64,000 bases of DNA from Lelliottia wanjuensis (GCF_030238365.1 NZ_JASSOT010000059.1:1-64000), one strand, 5' to 3'; counted from the stretch's first letter, positions 48,253 to 58,004 are shown. Program-made: numbers and translations. The notes: a model not told the origin generated them from the letters alone.

Positions 48253-50376
48253 ATGCAAGATTCCATTTTACGACTCGAAAGCCCGACGACAGACGTGGTG
48301 ATCAAAACTCACCCGTTCGCCGAAATTGTCTACTGGGGGCCACACCTTCGCCACTTTTCGCCGCAGGATGCGCAAAGCCTGATTCGCCCTGTCGCCAATG
48401 GCAGGCTGGATGTGGATATTCCGCTGACGCTGATGGCCGAGCTGGGCCACGGTCTGTTCGGTGCGCCGGGTATCGAAGGCCACCGTCAGGGGCTGGACGG
48501 GTCTCCGGTTTTCAGGACCGAAGCTGTCGATCAGCAGGGCCAGAGCCTGACCATTACCGCAGAAGATGAACACGCCGGGCTACGCCTGACCAGCGAATTG
48601 TCCCTCGATGAGAGCGGCGTGCTGGTGGTGCGCCACGGTCTGACCAACCTACGAGCGCAGCCGTGGCAGGTGGATCGCCTGGCCGTGACGCTGCCGGTTT
48701 CGGAGCGCGCAAAAGAGGTGATGGCCTTTCATGGCCGCTGGATCCGCGAATTCCAGCCGCATCGTTTGACCCTTGAGCACGACAGCTTTGTGATTGAGAA
48801 CCGCCGCGGGCGCACCTCTCACGAACATTTCCCGGCGCTGATGACCGGCACGCCGGCGTTTGGCGAAATGCACGGCGACGTGTGGGGTGTGCATCTCGGC
48901 TGGAGCGGCAACCACCGCCTGCGCGCCGAAGTCAAAACCGATGGCCGCCGCTACGTGCAGGCCGAAGCGCTTTATCTGCCAGGGGAAATGGCGATTGCCG
49001 AGGGCGAAACCCTCTGGACGCCTAAGCTCTACGCCAGCTACTCCGCGCAGGGGCTGAACGGCATGAGCCAGCAGTTCCACCGCTATCTGCGTGACAATAT
49101 TATTCGCTTCCCGGAAAACAAACCGCGCCCGGTGCATCTCAACACCTGGGAGGGGATCTACTTCAACCACGATCCGGAATACATCATGCGCATGGCCGAC
49201 GAAGCCGCGGCGCTGGGCGTGGAGCGTTTCATCATCGACGACGGCTGGTTTAAAGGGCGCAACGACGACCACGCCGCCCTCGGCGACTGGACGCTCGACG
49301 AGAAAAAATACCCCAACGGCCTGATGCCGGTGATCAATCACGTCAAAAATCTCGGGATGGAGTTTGGCATCTGGGTGGAGCCGGAGATGATTAACCCGGA
49401 CTCGGATCTCTACCGCGCCCATCCTGACTGGGTGCTGGCCCTGCCGGGATATCCGCAGGCGACGGGGCGACATCAGCTGGTGCTGAACCTGAACATACCT
49501 GAAGCCTTCGAGTATCTGCTGGAGCGCATGAGCTGGCTGCTGGGCGAGCACCCGGTGGACTACGTGAAGTGGGACATGAACCGCGAGCTGGTGCAGCCGG
49601 GCCATCTCGGCAAAGCCGCCGCCGATGCGCAAACGCGCCAGTATTATCGTCTGCTTGAGACGCTGGGTCAGCGCTTCCCGAACGTGGAATTCGAATCCTG
49701 CTCGTCCGGCGGCGGACGTATTGATTACGAAGTCCTGACCCGCTGCCATCGCTTCTGGGCCTCCGATAACAACGACGCGCTGGAGCGCAACACCATCCAG
49801 CGCGGAATGAGCTACTTCTTCCCGCCGGAGGTGATGGGCGCGCATATCGGTCATCATAAATGCCATGCCACCTTCCGCCAGCACAGCATTGAATTCCGTG
49901 GGCTGACGGCGCTGTTTGGGCATATGGGGCTGGAGCTGGATCCGCTCACCGTCGACGAGCACGAGCGCGAAGGCTACCGCCGCTATGCCGCGCTGCACAA
50001 ACAGTGGCGCGAGGTGATTCACCACGGCACCCAGTGGCGCGTGGATATGCCGGACGCCACCACCCAGGCGCAGGGTATAGTGAGCGAAGACCAGCGGCAG
50101 GGGCTGTTTATCGTCAGCCAGCTGGCCATGCCGGATTACACCCTGATGATGCCGCTGCGCATGCCGGGCCTGGCGCGAGACGCGCAGTACCGCATCACGT
50201 TGCTCGATCACCCGAATATCCGCCTGACCGGCGAAGGGGGTCACACCATGCGCAAACTCCCGGCATGGATGGAAGCGCCGCAAACGGTGAGCGGCGAATG
50301 GCTGATGCAGGCGGGGCTCGTCCTGCCGATTCTGGACCCGGAAACCGCCATTCTGATTGGCGTTGAACGCGTGTAA
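48253..50376 (+). CDS. rafA: Alpha-galactosidase (GH36)
   Basis: 707 aa. It releases galactose from raffinose, melibiose and related alpha-galactosides in the cytoplasm. GH36 catalytic motifs are intact: the nucleophile D441 in VKWDMNRE and acid/base D505 in FWASDNNDA, with CSSGGGRID between. Conserved WEGIYF and DDGWFKGRNDD lie in the barrel. ATG 48253 (MQDSILRLES) has a CAGGAGATG site; the upstream frame overlaps the operator and is not used. First gene of rafAB. Confidence 0.93.
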   Translation: MQDSILRLESPTTDVVIKTHPFAEIVYWGPHLRHFSPQDAQSLIRPVANGRLDVDIPLTLMAELGHGLFGAPGIEGHRQGLDGSPVFRTEAVDQQGQSLTITAEDEHAGLRLTSELSLDESGVLVVRHGLTNLRAQPWQVDRLAVTLPVSERAKEVMAFHGRWIREFQPHRLTLEHDSFVIENRRGRTSHEHFPALMTGTPAFGEMHGDVWGVHLGWSGNHRLRAEVKTDGRRYVQAEALYLPGEMAIAEGETLWTPKLYASYSAQGLNGMSQQFHRYLRDNIIRFPENKPRPVHLNTWEGIYFNHDPEYIMRMADEAAALGVERFIIDDGWFKGRNDDHAALGDWTLDEKKYPNGLMPVINHVKNLGMEFGIWVEPEMINPDSDLYRAHPDWVLALPGYPQATGRHQLVLNLNIPEAFEYLLERMSWLLGEHPVDYVKWDMNRELVQPGHLGKAAADAQTRQYYRLLETLGQRFPNVEFESCSSGGGRIDYEVLTRCHRFWASDNNDALERNTIQRGMSYFFPPEVMGAHIGHHKCHATFRQHSIEFRGLTALFGHMGLELDPLTVDEHEREGYRRYAALHKQWREVIHHGTQWRVDMPDATTQAQGIVSEDQRQGLFIVSQLAMPDYTLMMPLRMPGLARDAQYRITLLDHPNIRLTGEGGHTMRKLPAWMEAPQTVSGEWLMQAGLVLPILDPETAILIGVERV

Positions 50377-50383
50377 GGGTGAT

Positions 50384-50401
50384 GGGCCGGGCGACCGGCC
50401 C
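50384..50401 (+). other. Stable hairpin between rafA and rafB
   Basis: GGGCCGG-GCGA-CCGGCCC forms a 7-bp all-GC stem with a GNRA-type tetraloop, 7 bases after the rafA stop. There is no T-run, so it is more likely an mRNA stability or processing element than a terminator. Confidence 0.6.
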
Positions 50402-50420
50402 TGAGTTGAGGATAAAAATA

Positions 50421-51677
50421 ATGAACACGACTGCCTGTACCCACAAAGACAACCCTAATTTCTGGATTTTCGGGGCGTTCTTCTTTCTCTACTTCTTCAT
50501 TATGGCCACCTGCTTTCCGTTCCTGCCGATCTGGCTGTCGGATATCATCGGCCTGAATAAAACCCATACCGGGATTGTCTTCTCCTGCATCTCACTCTCG
50601 GCGATTGCCTTCCAGCCGGTGCTGGGCGTCATTTCCGACAAGCTGGGGCTGAAAAAACACTTGCTGTGGATCATCGCGGTTTTACTCTTTTTGTTCGCGC
50701 CGTTCTTCCTCTACGTTTTCGCGCCGCTGCTGAAAATGAATATCTGGCTTGGGGCGCTGAGCGGCGGGCTGTATATCGGTTTTGTCTTCTCGGCGGGATC
50801 GGGGGCGATTGAGGCCTACATCGAGCGCGTGAGTCGCAACAGCTTCTTCGAATACGGCAAAGCGCGGATGTTCGGCTGCCTGGGCTGGGGGCTGTGTGCT
50901 TCGACGGGCGGCGTGTTGTTCAGCATCGATCCGTCGTATGTCTTCTGGATGGGCTCCGGCGCGGCGCTGCTGCTGATGCTTCTGCTGGTGGTCGCCAAGC
51001 CTAAGCCAAACCAGACTGCCGAAGTGATGAACGCGCTGGGGGCGAACCAGCCGCAAATCACCGCCAAAACCGTCTTCACCCTGTTCCGTCAGCGCAAAAT
51101 GTGGATGTTTATTCTGTACGTGATTGGCGTGGCCTGCGTGTATGACGTCTTCGATCAGCAGTTTGCCACCTTCTTCAAATCGTTCTTTGCGACGCCGGAA
51201 GAGGGCACGCGCGCCTTTGGTTTTGCGACCACGGCCGGGGAAATGTGTAACGCGATCATCATGTTCTGCTCGCCGTGGATCATTAACCGCATCGGCGCGA
51301 AAAACACCCTGCTGATTGCCGGGCTGATTATGGCGACGCGCATTATCGGTTCGTCCTTCGCCACCACCGTGGTGGAAGTGATCGCCCTGAAAATGCTCCA
51401 TGCGCTGGAAGTACCCTTCCTGTTGGTGGGGGCGTTTAAATACATCACCGGCGTGTTTGATACCCGTCTGTCAGCGACCATCTATCTGATTGGCTTTAAC
51501 TTTGCCAAACAGTCGGCCGCCATTTTCCTTTCGGCGTTCGCCGGGAATATGTATGACCGGATCGGTTTCCAGGACACCTATCTGATGCTCGGATGCTTCG
51601 TGCTGGCGGTGACGGTAATCTCGGCGTTTACGCTGAGCAGCAGGCAGGAAATCGCTGCCGCAAGGGCGGCAGCATAA
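50421..51677 (+). CDS. rafB: LacY-like oligosaccharide/H+ symporter (RafB-type)
   Basis: 418 aa, twelve transmembrane helices, major facilitator family, oligosaccharide:H+ symporter group. Residues essential in LacY are conserved by position: E126-type (AYIERVS), R144-type (KARMFG), E269-type (AGEMCNA), R302-type (TRIIGSS) and H322/E325-type (MLHALEVPF). It probably imports raffinose or melibiose with protons. ATG 50421 (MNTTACTHKD) has a GAGGAT site. It ends the raf cassette. Confidence 0.9.
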   Translation: MNTTACTHKDNPNFWIFGAFFFLYFFIMATCFPFLPIWLSDIIGLNKTHTGIVFSCISLSAIAFQPVLGVISDKLGLKKHLLWIIAVLLFLFAPFFLYVFAPLLKMNIWLGALSGGLYIGFVFSAGSGAIEAYIERVSRNSFFEYGKARMFGCLGWGLCASTGGVLFSIDPSYVFWMGSGAALLLMLLLVVAKPKPNQTAEVMNALGANQPQITAKTVFTLFRQRKMWMFILYVIGVACVYDVFDQQFATFFKSFFATPEEGTRAFGFATTAGEMCNAIIMFCSPWIINRIGAKNTLLIAGLIMATRIIGSSFATTVVEVIALKMLHALEVPFLLVGAFKYITGVFDTRLSATIYLIGFNFAKQSAAIFLSAFAGNMYDRIGFQDTYLMLGCFVLAVTVISAFTLSSRQEIAAARAAA

Positions 51678-51683
51678 TCTTTC

Positions 51684-51717
51684 GTAGGCCGGGTAAGGCG
51701 CAGCCGCCACCCGGCAA
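51684..51717. repeat. REP-like palindrome between rafB and rhaM
   Basis: GTAGGCCGGGTAAGGCGCAG followed by CCGCCACCCGGC is a REP unit, with GCCGGGT / ACCCGGC arms. It lies between two convergent operons. Confidence 0.8.
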
Positions 51718-51729
51718 TCACACAACACC

Positions 51730-52044
51730 TTACTCGAGGAAAAACACCTCTTTCAGCTCCGCACTCACCGGGCTGTTATCCGGGTTGGCGGGCATCACGT
51801 CGCGCATGTGTTTCCACCAGCGCTGGCACACGTCGGTATTCGCCACCGCGTTCCAGCGCTCTTCCGATTCAATCTCCACGGTCGCAAACAGCAGGTGACG
51901 TTCCTTGTCGAGATAAATGGCGTAGTGGTGCGCGCCGTGGTCTTTCAGCACCGACTCCAGCTCCGGCCAGATGGGGGTGTGGCGGCGCTGATACTCCTCG
52001 TGGGCGTCCGGGTTTACCTGCATCACAAAAGCTTTGCGGATCAT
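51730..52044 (-). CDS. rhaM: L-rhamnose mutarotase
   Basis: 104 aa, the same length as E. coli RhaM. It interconverts the anomers of L-rhamnose for import and isomerisation. The catalytic H22 ([10 protein letters not shown]) and the [14 protein letters not shown] and CQRWWKHM segments are present. ATG 52044 has GGAGGCC upstream and overlaps the stop of the preceding gene by 4 bases. It ends the rha operon on this strand. Confidence 0.95.
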   Translation of the reverse strand: MIRKAFVMQVNPDAHEEYQRRHTPIWPELESVLKDHGAHHYAIYLDKERHLLFATVEIESEERWNAVANTDVCQRWWKHMRDVMPANPDNSPVSAELKEVFFLE

Positions 52045-53189
52045 AAGGCCTCCAGATACAGCTCGCGGACTTCGTCGCGGCTGGCGGTGCGCGGGTTGCA
52101 CGGCGCACACGGGTCGGCGAGGGCTTTGTCCAGCCAGCCTTCGATATCGGCTTTGGTGACGCCGAGTTTGCTGAACCCGGAAGGAATGCCGACGCGGGTA
52201 CTCAGGGCGCGAATGGCGTTGATCGCCTCCATGCTGGCCGCTTCGTCGCTCATGCCGCGTGTCTCCACGCCCATCGCCTGCGCCACGCGGGCAAAACGCG
52301 CCACCGCGTTCGGACGGTTAAAGTTTTCGATGATCGGCAGCAGGATGGCGTTACACACGCCGTGCGGCAGGTTGTGGGTCGCGCCCGGCTGATGCGCCAG
52401 GGCGTGAACCAGGCCCAGACCGGCGCTGTTAAAGGCCATGCCCGCCAGATACTGGCCGAAGGCCATCTGCTCGCGCGCTTCGAGGTTGTGTCCCTCGTCG
52501 ACCGCTTTCGGCAGCCAGAGGCTAATCAGGCGAATCGCCTCCAGGGCGTTGGCGTCCGTAAGTGGGTGCGCGCCAACGGAAACATAGGCTTCGATGGCGT
52601 GGGTCAGGGCATCCATACCCGTTGCGGCGGTGACGGAGGCGGGAATATCGAGCATCACGCTGGCGTCGTCCACGGCGATATCCGGAATGATATTCGAGTC
52701 GATAATCACCTCTTTCACCTGGCGCTCGCTGTCGATGATCACCGCGTTGCTGGTCATCTCCGCCGCGGTGCCTGCCGTGGTGTTGATCGCCACCAGCGGC
52801 ACACCGGCGTTTTTCACCTTGCCGACGCCAGAATAAGCGGTCGACGGGCCAGGGTTGGCGGTGAGGATTTTAATCGCTTTCGCCGTATCAATCGGGCTGC
52901 CGCCGCCGAAGGCGATCACGTAATCACATTCGGCGCTCTGATACGTCGCGAAGCCTTTTTGCACCAGCGCTTCCGTCGGATTCGGGAACACTTCGTCAAA
53001 CAGGTGATATGACATCTGATGGGCGTCCAGAGCGGTGAACAGACTGTCGAGCAGGCCCATTTTGACCAGTTGGCCGTCGGTGACGATCAGCGCTTTGCCC
53101 CACTGTTTGCTCGCCACCAGATTAACCATATCGCCGATAGCGCCTGCACCGTGCAGGCTGATTTTCGGCAGTGCCAACATAAAGCTCAT
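52041..53189 (-). CDS. Iron-dependent lactaldehyde reductase (FucO-like)
   Basis: 382 aa, group III metal-dependent alcohol dehydrogenase. NAD motif [10 protein letters not shown] and predicted iron ligands D193, H197 ([10 protein letters not shown]), H262 and H276 ([10 protein letters not shown]...NLPHG) match E. coli FucO with a two-residue insertion. It should reduce L-lactaldehyde, the RhaD product, to 1,2-propanediol. AAGGAGAATT precedes ATG 53189. The neighbouring rhaM overlap places it in the rhamnose regulon, unlike E. coli where FucO is in the fuc locus. Confidence 0.9.
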   Translation of the reverse strand: MSFMLALPKISLHGAGAIGDMVNLVASKQWGKALIVTDGQLVKMGLLDSLFTALDAHQMSYHLFDEVFPNPTEALVQKGFATYQSAECDYVIAFGGGSPIDTAKAIKILTANPGPSTAYSGVGKVKNAGVPLVAINTTAGTAAEMTSNAVIIDSERQVKEVIIDSNIIPDIAVDDASVMLDIPASVTAATGMDALTHAIEAYVSVGAHPLTDANALEAIRLISLWLPKAVDEGHNLEAREQMAFGQYLAGMAFNSAGLGLVHALAHQPGATHNLPHGVCNAILLPIIENFNRPNAVARFARVAQAMGVETRGMSDEAASMEAINAIRALSTRVGIPSGFSKLGVTKADIEGWLDKALADPCAPCNPRTASRDEVRELYLEAL

Positions 53190-53225
53190 GATAATTCTCC
53201 TTAATGATTTTTTGGGAAATCCTTG

Positions 53226-53316
53226 CCCCTCACCCCAGCCCTCTCCCCAAGGGAGAGGGTGAAAGGCCGCACCGAGCAGTCCCCTCTCCCTGTGGGAGAG
53301 GGTTAGGGTGAGGGCA
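53226..53316. repeat. Imperfect GC-rich inverted repeat, copy 1
   Basis: Two hairpin-forming blocks of the type CCCTCACCC..CCCTCTCCC / GGGAGAGGGTTAGGGTGAGGG lie between a permease gene and the reductase gene. The right block (53280-53314) reads toward GGTTAGGGTGAGGGCAT. The same family of sequence occurs at 58872-58995. It looks like an intergenic repeat (ERIC/REP-like in behaviour, not the ERIC sequence). Confidence 0.75.
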
Positions 53317-54321
53317 TCAAATCCGTCTTCGCTGCAACATCCGGCGAGTCATAATCGGCAGCGAAATCACCACAATCAGCATCGCGCCGATGATCACCGA
53401 CATCACAATGCCGGGCACGTTGAGCAGGCTCAGGCCAAAGGTCACCAGCCCCATCAGGAAGGCGGCGATAATCACGCCCACCATGCTGCCGGACCCGCCG
53501 AGAATATTGACGCCGCCGAGCACCGCCATCGTCACCACCGCCAGCTCCCAGCCCATCGCAATGGTCGGGCGCGTGCTCCCGAGGCGTGAGGTGAGCAGCA
53601 CCGAGGCCAGGCCCGACATCAGCCCGACCAGCGCAAACAGCAGCAGGTTGTGACGTTTTACGTTGATGCCCGAATACCACGCCCCGGTCGGGTTGTTGCC
53701 GATGGCGTAAGTCCGGCGACCGAAGTTGGTGCGATGCAGCACGAAGGCAAACACCGCCGCCAGGACGATAAACAGCGCGAACTCAAACGACAGCGCGCCC
53801 CACACGTAGCCCTGCCCGAACCAGGCGAAGCTCTCCGGCCAGCTGTTCAGCGCCTGATCGCCGAGCAAAATGTAGGTAATGCCGCGATACAAGCTCATGG
53901 TGCCGATGGTGATCACGATCGACGACAGGTTAAAGCGCGTCACCAGAAAGCCGTTGAACAGTCCGCACAGCAGCCCGACGCCTAATCCCACGCAGACCAG
54001 CAGCGGTGTATCCACCCCCGCCGCCGCGCAAAAGCCCATCGCCGTGGAGCTGAGCGCGATGGTTGACGCCACCGACAGATCGATTTCACGGGCGATAATC
54101 AGCATCGCCATCGGCAGCACGATGATCGCCTTTTCGGTGAAGTTGAAGGTGGCATCCGACAGGTTCCAGATATCGAGGAAGTAGGGCGAGGCCATCGCGT
54201 TGACGATAAACACCGCCAGCGTGACCGCCAGCAGGAAGCCCTCCCAGCACAGCAGGCGCTGGAAAATCCCCGTGGAAGTCGGTTGGTTTTTGATCTCTTC
54301 GGTAGTCATCATTTTGCTCAT
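53317..54321 (-). CDS. rhaQ: Rhamnose ABC transporter permease (RhaQ-type)
   Basis: 334 aa, about nine to ten transmembrane helices, BPD_transp_2 (CUT2/RbsC-like) family with VTIGTMSLYRGITYILLG and GGVNILGGSGSMVGV. One of two permeases encoded side by side; its ATG overlaps the previous gene's stop by 4 bases. The rhamnose role comes from the location inside the rha cluster and resemblance to rhizobial RhaPQ. The stop lies at the edge of the repeat. Confidence 0.85.
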   Translation of the reverse strand: MSKMMTTEEIKNQPTSTGIFQRLLCWEGFLLAVTLAVFIVNAMASPYFLDIWNLSDATFNFTEKAIIVLPMAMLIIAREIDLSVASTIALSSTAMGFCAAAGVDTPLLVCVGLGVGLLCGLFNGFLVTRFNLSSIVITIGTMSLYRGITYILLGDQALNSWPESFAWFGQGYVWGALSFEFALFIVLAAVFAFVLHRTNFGRRTYAIGNNPTGAWYSGINVKRHNLLLFALVGLMSGLASVLLTSRLGSTRPTIAMGWELAVVTMAVLGGVNILGGSGSMVGVIIAAFLMGLVTFGLSLLNVPGIVMSVIIGAMLIVVISLPIMTRRMLQRRRI

Positions 54322-55322
54322 GAGTTCACCGCCTGTTTCTGCCGCGCCAGGGCGGCATCGCGCAGGATTAACCGCCCTTTGCGTTTATTGCCGCGCTCAT
54401 TGAGCAGCACCGCAATCACGATCACCGTTCCGGAAATCGCCATCTGCCAGAACGGCGAGACGCCGATCACCGGCAGGGCGTTGTTGATCACCCCAAGGAA
54501 CAGCGCGCCAAACAGACAGCCCAACACCCGGCCTGTGCCGCCCATGGTGCTGATGCCGCCGATCACGCACGCGGCGACGACCTGCAGCTCAAAGCCGTTG
54601 GCAACGTCGACGTAGGCCACGGCGAAGCGTGAGATCCACAGATAGCCGCAGAATCCGGCCAGCGCGCCCGAGAGGCAGAAGCTGACGAACTGCATTTTTC
54701 CTGCGTTGATCCCGGTGTAATACGCCGCCGTGGCGTTACCGCCCGCGGTGTAAAGGGCGCGTCCGGTGCGGCTGTAGCGCAGGAAATAGCCGACCAGCAG
54801 CAGGGCGGCAATCGCACACCAGCTCAACACCGGCAGGCCGAGCAGGGAGGCGCGCGGCAGAGCGAGGAAATCCGCCCCCATCTGGTTGGAGTTCACCCAG
54901 CCGCCGCCGGTGAGTAAAAAGATAATCCCGCGATAGATGCTCATGGTGCCGAGCGTCACCACAATCGCCGGGATCCCTAGCTTCCACACCAGCAGGCCGT
55001 TGATGACCCCCATCAGCAGGCCGAGGGCGGTGGCGAGAAACAGCAGCGCCCAGACCGGCACGTCGGGGTAGTGGAAGTTAATCAGGGCGACAATCATCCC
55101 GGTCAGCGCCAGATTGGCCGCCATCGACAGGTCGATGCCTTTGGTCAGCAGGACCATCATCTGGCCCAGCGCGAGGATGACCAGAATCGAGGTATCGTTA
55201 AACATCTCCACCAGATTTCCCGGTGCGATAAACGACGGCACCCGGCTGCCGATGGCGAGAATCATCAGCACGATGACCCCGCCCAGCAGGGCTTCGCGGT
55301 GTTTCAGGAGTGACTTGAACAT
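54318..55322 (-). CDS. rhaP: Rhamnose ABC transporter permease (RhaP-type)
   Basis: 334 aa, CUT2-family permease paralogous to the next gene (VVTLGTMSIYRGIIFLLTGG, GGISTMGGTGRVLGCLFG). It forms a heterodimeric pore with its partner. It starts one base overlapping the ATPase stop, so translation is coupled. Assignment of P and Q is by order only. Confidence 0.85.
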   Translation of the reverse strand: MFKSLLKHREALLGGVIVLMILAIGSRVPSFIAPGNLVEMFNDTSILVILALGQMMVLLTKGIDLSMAANLALTGMIVALINFHYPDVPVWALLFLATALGLLMGVINGLLVWKLGIPAIVVTLGTMSIYRGIIFLLTGGGWVNSNQMGADFLALPRASLLGLPVLSWCAIAALLLVGYFLRYSRTGRALYTAGGNATAAYYTGINAGKMQFVSFCLSGALAGFCGYLWISRFAVAYVDVANGFELQVVAACVIGGISTMGGTGRVLGCLFGALFLGVINNALPVIGVSPFWQMAISGTVIVIAVLLNERGNKRKGRLILRDAALARQKQAVNS

Positions 55323-56833
55323 TACGCGGCCTCCTGTTTTGCGCCGCTGGCCGCGCTGACGATGGTTTCCGCCGTCGCGCCGCCTGCCGGGTATTCCGCC
55401 ACCATCAGCCCCTCGTGCATCACGATGATGCGATCGGCCATGCCCATCACTTCGGGCAGTTCCGACGAGACCATGATCACCGCCAGCCCCTGGCCGACCA
55501 GCTCGGACATAAACTGATGAACGGCCGCTTTCGAGCCAATATCGATGCCTTTTGTCGGCTCATCGAGGATGATCACCTCAGGATGCGTCGCCAGCCATTT
55601 GCCAATAACCACCTTTTGCTGATTGCCGCCGGAGAGCGTCTCGACCGGCTGTTTCCAGCTAAAGGCTTTGACCTGCAAGCGCCGGGCATACTCATCGGCC
55701 AGCGCCCATTCGCGATCCTGGTTCAACACGCCGCCGGGGTTGAGTTTACTCAGCTGCGGCAGGCTGATGTTTTGGGCAATCGACAGCTCGATAATCGCCC
55801 CCTGCTTTTGCCGCTCTTCCGGCACGCAGACAATTCCCGCGCGGATGGCGTCGGCAGGCTGGCGGAAATGCTGCGCGCTGCCGTTGAGGACGATTTCGCC
55901 GGAAGAGGGGCGCGTGACGCCGGAAAGCGCCTGCATCAGTTCGGTCCGCCCGGCGCCGACCAGCCCGTAAAAGCCGAGGATTTCGCCTTTGCGCAGAGAA
56001 AACGAGATGTGCGCGAACTCGGTCGGGTGGCAGAGGTCTTTCACCTCCAGCACCGTCGCCCCTTTTTCGCACGCCACTTTCGGGAAGGTCTGGGTGATCG
56101 CCCGGCCCACCATCATCGCCACCATCCGCTCTTCGGTGATGTCGTTGATCGCCCCCGCGCCAACGAATACGCCGTCGCGCAAAATGGTGTAGTGGTCTGC
56201 CAGCTCAAAAATCTCGTCGAACTTGTGCGAGATAAAGAGAATGGCTTTCCCCTCCTGCTTGAGGCGCTCAACGATCTGATAAAACTCAAGGATTTCGTGC
56301 TGCGACAGGGCGGCGGTGGGTTCGTCGAGGATCACCACCTGCGCCTCGAACGACAGGGCGCGGGCGATGGCGACCATATGCCGCTGAGCGATGCTCAGGG
56401 TTTTGAGCGTCGCGCGCGGATCGATTTGCACCTCGAGGCGCGTGAGGATCTCCTGCGCCCGGCGGTGCATCTCTGGCCAGTCGAGCTTTTTGAAAAAGCC
56501 TTTGTGCAGGTACTGGCCGACAAAAATGTTTTCGGTCACCGACAGCTCATCGAACAGCACGGTTTCCTGATGAATCGCGGTAATCCCGACTTTATGCGCC
56601 GATTCCGGCGTCGGGAGATGAATGGGGATCGCTTTATAGAGGATTTCGCCCTCTTCGGGCTGGTAAATCCCGGTCATCACTTTGACCAGCGTCGATTTGC
56701 CCGCGCCGTTCTCGCCGATCAGGGCGGTAACTTTGCCGGGCCAAAGCTCAAGCTGCACGTTCTCCAGGGCGCGTACACCAGGGAAAACCTTGGTGATGCC
56801 CTTGAGCTCCAGCAGCGGGGTGGATGCGGTCAT
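55322..56833 (-). CDS. Rhamnose ABC transporter ATPase, two domains
   Basis: 503 aa with two nucleotide-binding domains as in RbsA-type sugar importers. NBD1 has Walker A GENGAGKST, signature region LSIAQRHM and Walker B VVILDEPTAAL; NBD2 has a degenerate Walker A (GLVGAGRTEL), signature LSGGNQQK and IILDEPTKGID. It energises uptake with the two permeases and the binding protein. In rhizobia the equivalent is called RhaT, which I avoid here because rhaT also names the unrelated symporter at the window end. Confidence 0.88.
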   Translation of the reverse strand: MTASTPLLELKGITKVFPGVRALENVQLELWPGKVTALIGENGAGKSTLVKVMTGIYQPEEGEILYKAIPIHLPTPESAHKVGITAIHQETVLFDELSVTENIFVGQYLHKGFFKKLDWPEMHRRAQEILTRLEVQIDPRATLKTLSIAQRHMVAIARALSFEAQVVILDEPTAALSQHEILEFYQIVERLKQEGKAILFISHKFDEIFELADHYTILRDGVFVGAGAINDITEERMVAMMVGRAITQTFPKVACEKGATVLEVKDLCHPTEFAHISFSLRKGEILGFYGLVGAGRTELMQALSGVTRPSSGEIVLNGSAQHFRQPADAIRAGIVCVPEERQKQGAIIELSIAQNISLPQLSKLNPGGVLNQDREWALADEYARRLQVKAFSWKQPVETLSGGNQQKVVIGKWLATHPEVIILDEPTKGIDIGSKAAVHQFMSELVGQGLAVIMVSSELPEVMGMADRIIVMHEGLMVAEYPAGGATAETIVSAASGAKQEAA

Positions 56834-56859
56834 GAGAGTTCTCCATCAAAGGGGATTTT

Positions 56860-56925
56860 GTAGGGCGGGTAAGCGGCAGCGCCACCCGCCGTTTTGCCGG
56901 ATGGCGCTACGCTTATCCGGCCTAC
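56860..56925. repeat. Two REP units (BIME) between binding protein and ATPase genes
   Basis: GTAGGGCGGGTAAGCGGCAG...CCACCCGCC (56860-56890) and GCCGGATGGCGC...TTATCCGGCCTAC (56896-56925) are two adjacent REP elements in opposite orientation. Inside an operon, they can stabilise the upstream mRNA, favouring the binding protein. Confidence 0.85.
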
Positions 56926-56933
56926 AAAACACA

Positions 56934-57920
56934 TCAGAAGATTTTTGAGAACTTATCAATATTGCTCGCATCGTAGACGAACGGCTCGGCCATTGCGCCG
57001 CTGCCGTCGGCATCGAGCTTCACTTTGCCCAGTTTGCCCATGCTGGCTTCGTCTTTGGTGGCGGTGCCTTTCACCAGATCGTCGGCTAAATAGGTGGCGG
57101 CGTAGCCCAGGTCGATCGGGTTCCAGATGGCGAAACTTTTGCTCGCCCCGGATTTCACCGCGCCGGCCATTTCAGACGGCAGGCCAAGGCCGGTGACGTA
57201 CACTTTGCCAATCTTGCCCTGATCCTTCACCGCCTGCGCAGCGGCCACGATCCCAACCGACGACGGGGAGACGATCACTTTCAGATCCGGGTAGGTTTTC
57301 AGCAGGCCGACCGCTTCGCGGTAGCTCTTGTCCGAGAGATCGTCGCCATAGGCCACGGTCACCAGATTGACGGACGGGTACTGCGGCAGCACCTTTTTCA
57401 TCTCGGCAATCCAGGTATTCTGGTTGGTGGAGGTCGGGGTGGCGCTCAGAACGGCCACTTCACCTTTGTCGACGTTCAATGCTTTCAGCGCCTCGGCGGC
57501 CAGCTTGACGTTGGTTTCACCGATCAGCGCGTTATTGGAGGGATTGAGGTGGATCTGACGCCCGGCTTTCGCCACGCCGGAATCCCATGAAACCACTTTG
57601 ATCCCGCGCTGCATCGCTTTTTTCAGCACCGGCACCAGCGCATCGGGATCGTTAGCGGAGATGGCGATCGCATCCACGCCCTGAGCGATCAAGCCGTTCA
57701 GCACTTCGATCTGCGCTTCGGCGGTGGTGGTGGTCGGGCCGGTATAAATCACTTTCACATCACCCAACTCTTTGGCCGCCTCCTGCGCGCCAACGTTCGC
57801 TGCCTCGAAGAATCCATTTCCGAGAGATTTCGCCACGAGGGCGATTTTCACTTCTGCAAGTGCGGAACCGGACAACGCCAGAGCGGCAACGGTGAGGATT
57901 AAGCTTATCTTTGTTTTCAT
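56934..57920 (-). CDS. Rhamnose-binding periplasmic protein of ABC transporter
   Basis: 328 aa. A signal peptide (MKTKISLILTVAALALSGSA, cleavage after A22) precedes a type I periplasmic binding protein (peripla_BP_4; VKIALVAKSLGNGFFEAA, IAISANDPDALVPVL). It captures sugar and feeds the ABC permeases; rhamnose is inferred from position between rhaD and the transporter genes. GGAG precedes ATG 57920. In rhizobia it is named RhaS, which I do not use because rhaS is the activator here. Confidence 0.88.
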   Translation of the reverse strand: MKTKISLILTVAALALSGSALAEVKIALVAKSLGNGFFEAANVGAQEAAKELGDVKVIYTGPTTTTAEAQIEVLNGLIAQGVDAIAISANDPDALVPVLKKAMQRGIKVVSWDSGVAKAGRQIHLNPSNNALIGETNVKLAAEALKALNVDKGEVAVLSATPTSTNQNTWIAEMKKVLPQYPSVNLVTVAYGDDLSDKSYREAVGLLKTYPDLKVIVSPSSVGIVAAAQAVKDQGKIGKVYVTGLGLPSEMAGAVKSGASKSFAIWNPIDLGYAATYLADDLVKGTATKDEASMGKLGKVKLDADGSGAMAEPFVYDASNIDKFSKIF

Positions 57921-58004
57921 TGCTTTTACTCCACTAGATAGATGACATGTGTAGGGTTTGCAGGTGTTTTTTCGCCCCGTCTCAATGAGCGGGGCGCGAT
58001 GTTG

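Noticed and set aside
48649-50283. 544-codon open frame antisense to rafA
   Set aside because: The longest antisense frame in the window, but entirely inside a well-supported GH36 gene; no domain, promoter or ribosome site.
55415-56863. 482-codon open frame antisense to the ABC ATPase gene
   Set aside because: Contained in the ATPase gene apart from a few codons; GC-rich sequence gives few stops on the reverse strand.
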